Part shown: positions 6,584 to 7,077 of the stretch, piece by piece
How the letters are laid out: the number at the start of each line of letters is the position of its first letter
Position numbering within the stretch: position 1 is the stretch's first letter
Source of the DNA: JBBRHH01 sp038222915
Lineage (GTDB): Bacteria; Planctomycetota; Phycisphaerae; Tepidisphaerales; Tepidisphaeraceae
Length of the DNA stretch: 7,077 bases
Assembly: GCA_038222915.1 (NCBI GenBank)
Contig: JBBRHH010000322.1
Coordinates: 1 to 7,077 of the forward strand
Direction: 5' to 3'
Notes under the pieces: generated by a model
What the model was told of the DNA's origin: nothing
The model's input: the letters and a program-made list of their open reading frames with translations, nothing else
Database searches by the model: none
Made by a program: the position numbers and the translations under genes

Positions 6584-6616
6584 CCCGCGACCTTTGAAAA
6601 GAGAGGCCCGGTTCCG

Positions 6617-7077
6617 ATGCTTCTTCAGACAGTAAATGATCTGGTCAAAACCGAACTCGCCGCCGTCGAGCACATGTTTGGCGACGAGCTTCACTCCTCG
6701 GCCGCCTGCGTCAACAACCTTATCAAGCACGTCAATCGCTTCCGCGGCAAGATGCTCCGCCCCACCCTCCTCCTGCTCTCCGGCAAAGCCTCCGGCCAGC
6801 TCGTCGACGCCCACATTGTCCTCGCCACCGTTGTCGAAATGGTCCACATGTCCACTCTTGTCCACGATGACGTTCTGGACGAGGCCGAGCTTCGCCGCAA
6901 AGGCGCAACCATCAACCACTTGAAGGGCAACGAGGCTGCCGTTCTCCTCGGCGACTACCTCATTAGCCACAGCTTCCACCTCTGCTCCAGTCTCGAGTCC
7001 ACCTACCCCTCCCGCGTCATCGGCAAGACCACCAACCAGGTCTGTGAAGGCGAGTTGCTCCAGATCGACAACCGCAA
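6617..7077 (+). CDS. Trans-polyprenyl diphosphate synthase, N-terminal part (cut by the window edge)
   Basis: Enzymes of this family condense isopentenyl diphosphate onto allylic diphosphates to make chains for quinone side-tails or other isoprenoids. The frame runs 153 codons to the window end. Visible motifs are GKMLRP (44-49), corresponding to the GKRLRP substrate-binding motif; the first aspartate-rich motif DDVLD (84-88) preceded by His; ELRRKGATIN (91-100); AVLLGDYL (108-115); and CEGELLQ (143-149). The second aspartate-rich motif lies beyond the edge. The motif pattern fits the octaprenyl/heptaprenyl class better than farnesyl synthases, but chain length cannot be settled from this fragment. 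The ATG at 6617 has GAGAGG ten bases upstream. In-frame ATGs at codon 20 and later are less likely because they would remove part of the first helix. Confidence 0.93.
   Translation, partial: MLLQTVNDLVKTELAAVEHMFGDELHSSAACVNNLIKHVNRFRGKMLRPTLLLLSGKASGQLVDAHIVLATVVEMVHMSTLVHDDVLDEAELRRKGATINHLKGNEAAVLLGDYLISHSFHLCSSLESTYPSRVIGKTTNQVCEGELLQIDNR

Larger units (their letters stand above)
6430..6616. other. Divergent intergenic region between TPR and polyprenyl synthase genes
   Basis: These 187 bases should contain promoters for both flanking genes. The plus strand holds TATAAT (6578-6583). A small inverted repeat CGCTA-T-TAGCG (6549-6559) lies where its -35 region would be, and an AT-rich stretch sits near 6520-6545. 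Near the TPR gene there is an 8-base palindrome GTGATCAC (6453-6460). I could not identify a convincing promoter for the minus-strand gene. Confidence 0.5.

Overview
The window is a compact bacterial chromosomal segment of moderately high G+C with five protein genes, two of them cut by the window ends. I see no rRNA, tRNA, CRISPR array, insertion sequence, phage gene or recognisable defence system. Gene content (a family-4 uracil-DNA glycosylase with a long N-terminal extension, a formate-dehydrogenase-type ferredoxin/NrfD pair, and a very large zinc-ribbon/TPR membrane protein) suggests a free-living or environmental bacterium. My best guess is Planctomycetota or another PVC-group lineage; this is inferred from gene style, not proven.

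Layout. 1-682 (minus) is the first ~227 codons of dnaA, the replication initiator, missing its C-terminal part. 683-1023 is a gene-free stretch with several palindromes, a paired CCACAACG repeat and only weak small-ORF and promoter candidates. 1024-1884 (minus) is the Fe-S uracil-DNA glycosylase, reading toward dnaA. A divergent gap (1885-2080) separates it from a plus-strand pair: a four-cluster ferredoxin subunit with a C-terminal membrane anchor (2081-2848), and an overlapping NrfD-type membrane quinone-interacting subunit (2838-3875). Only 10 bases further, the convergent minus-strand gene 3886-6429 encodes an 847-residue zinc-ribbon, TPR, single-membrane-span protein starting at a TTG codon behind a strong Shine-Dalgarno. 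A second divergent gap (6430-6616) carries a TATAAT element and leads into the 5' part of a trans-polyprenyl diphosphate synthase (6617 to the end).

How they fit. dnaA and the glycosylase are information-processing genes on one strand. The ferredoxin/NrfD pair looks like the electron-transfer and membrane subunits of a molybdopterin oxidoreductase exchanging electrons with quinone, but no catalytic subunit is present. The polyprenyl synthase makes chains of the type used for quinone tails or undecaprenyl phosphate, so a thematic link to the redox pair is possible but unproven. From about position 1400 onward the plus strand looks richer in C than G whichever strand is coding, suggesting replication-strand bias rather than gene-specific codon preference.

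No clearly new biological system is evident. The most worthwhile leads are the orphan redox pair, the architecture of the giant TPR protein, and the symmetric elements upstream of dnaA.
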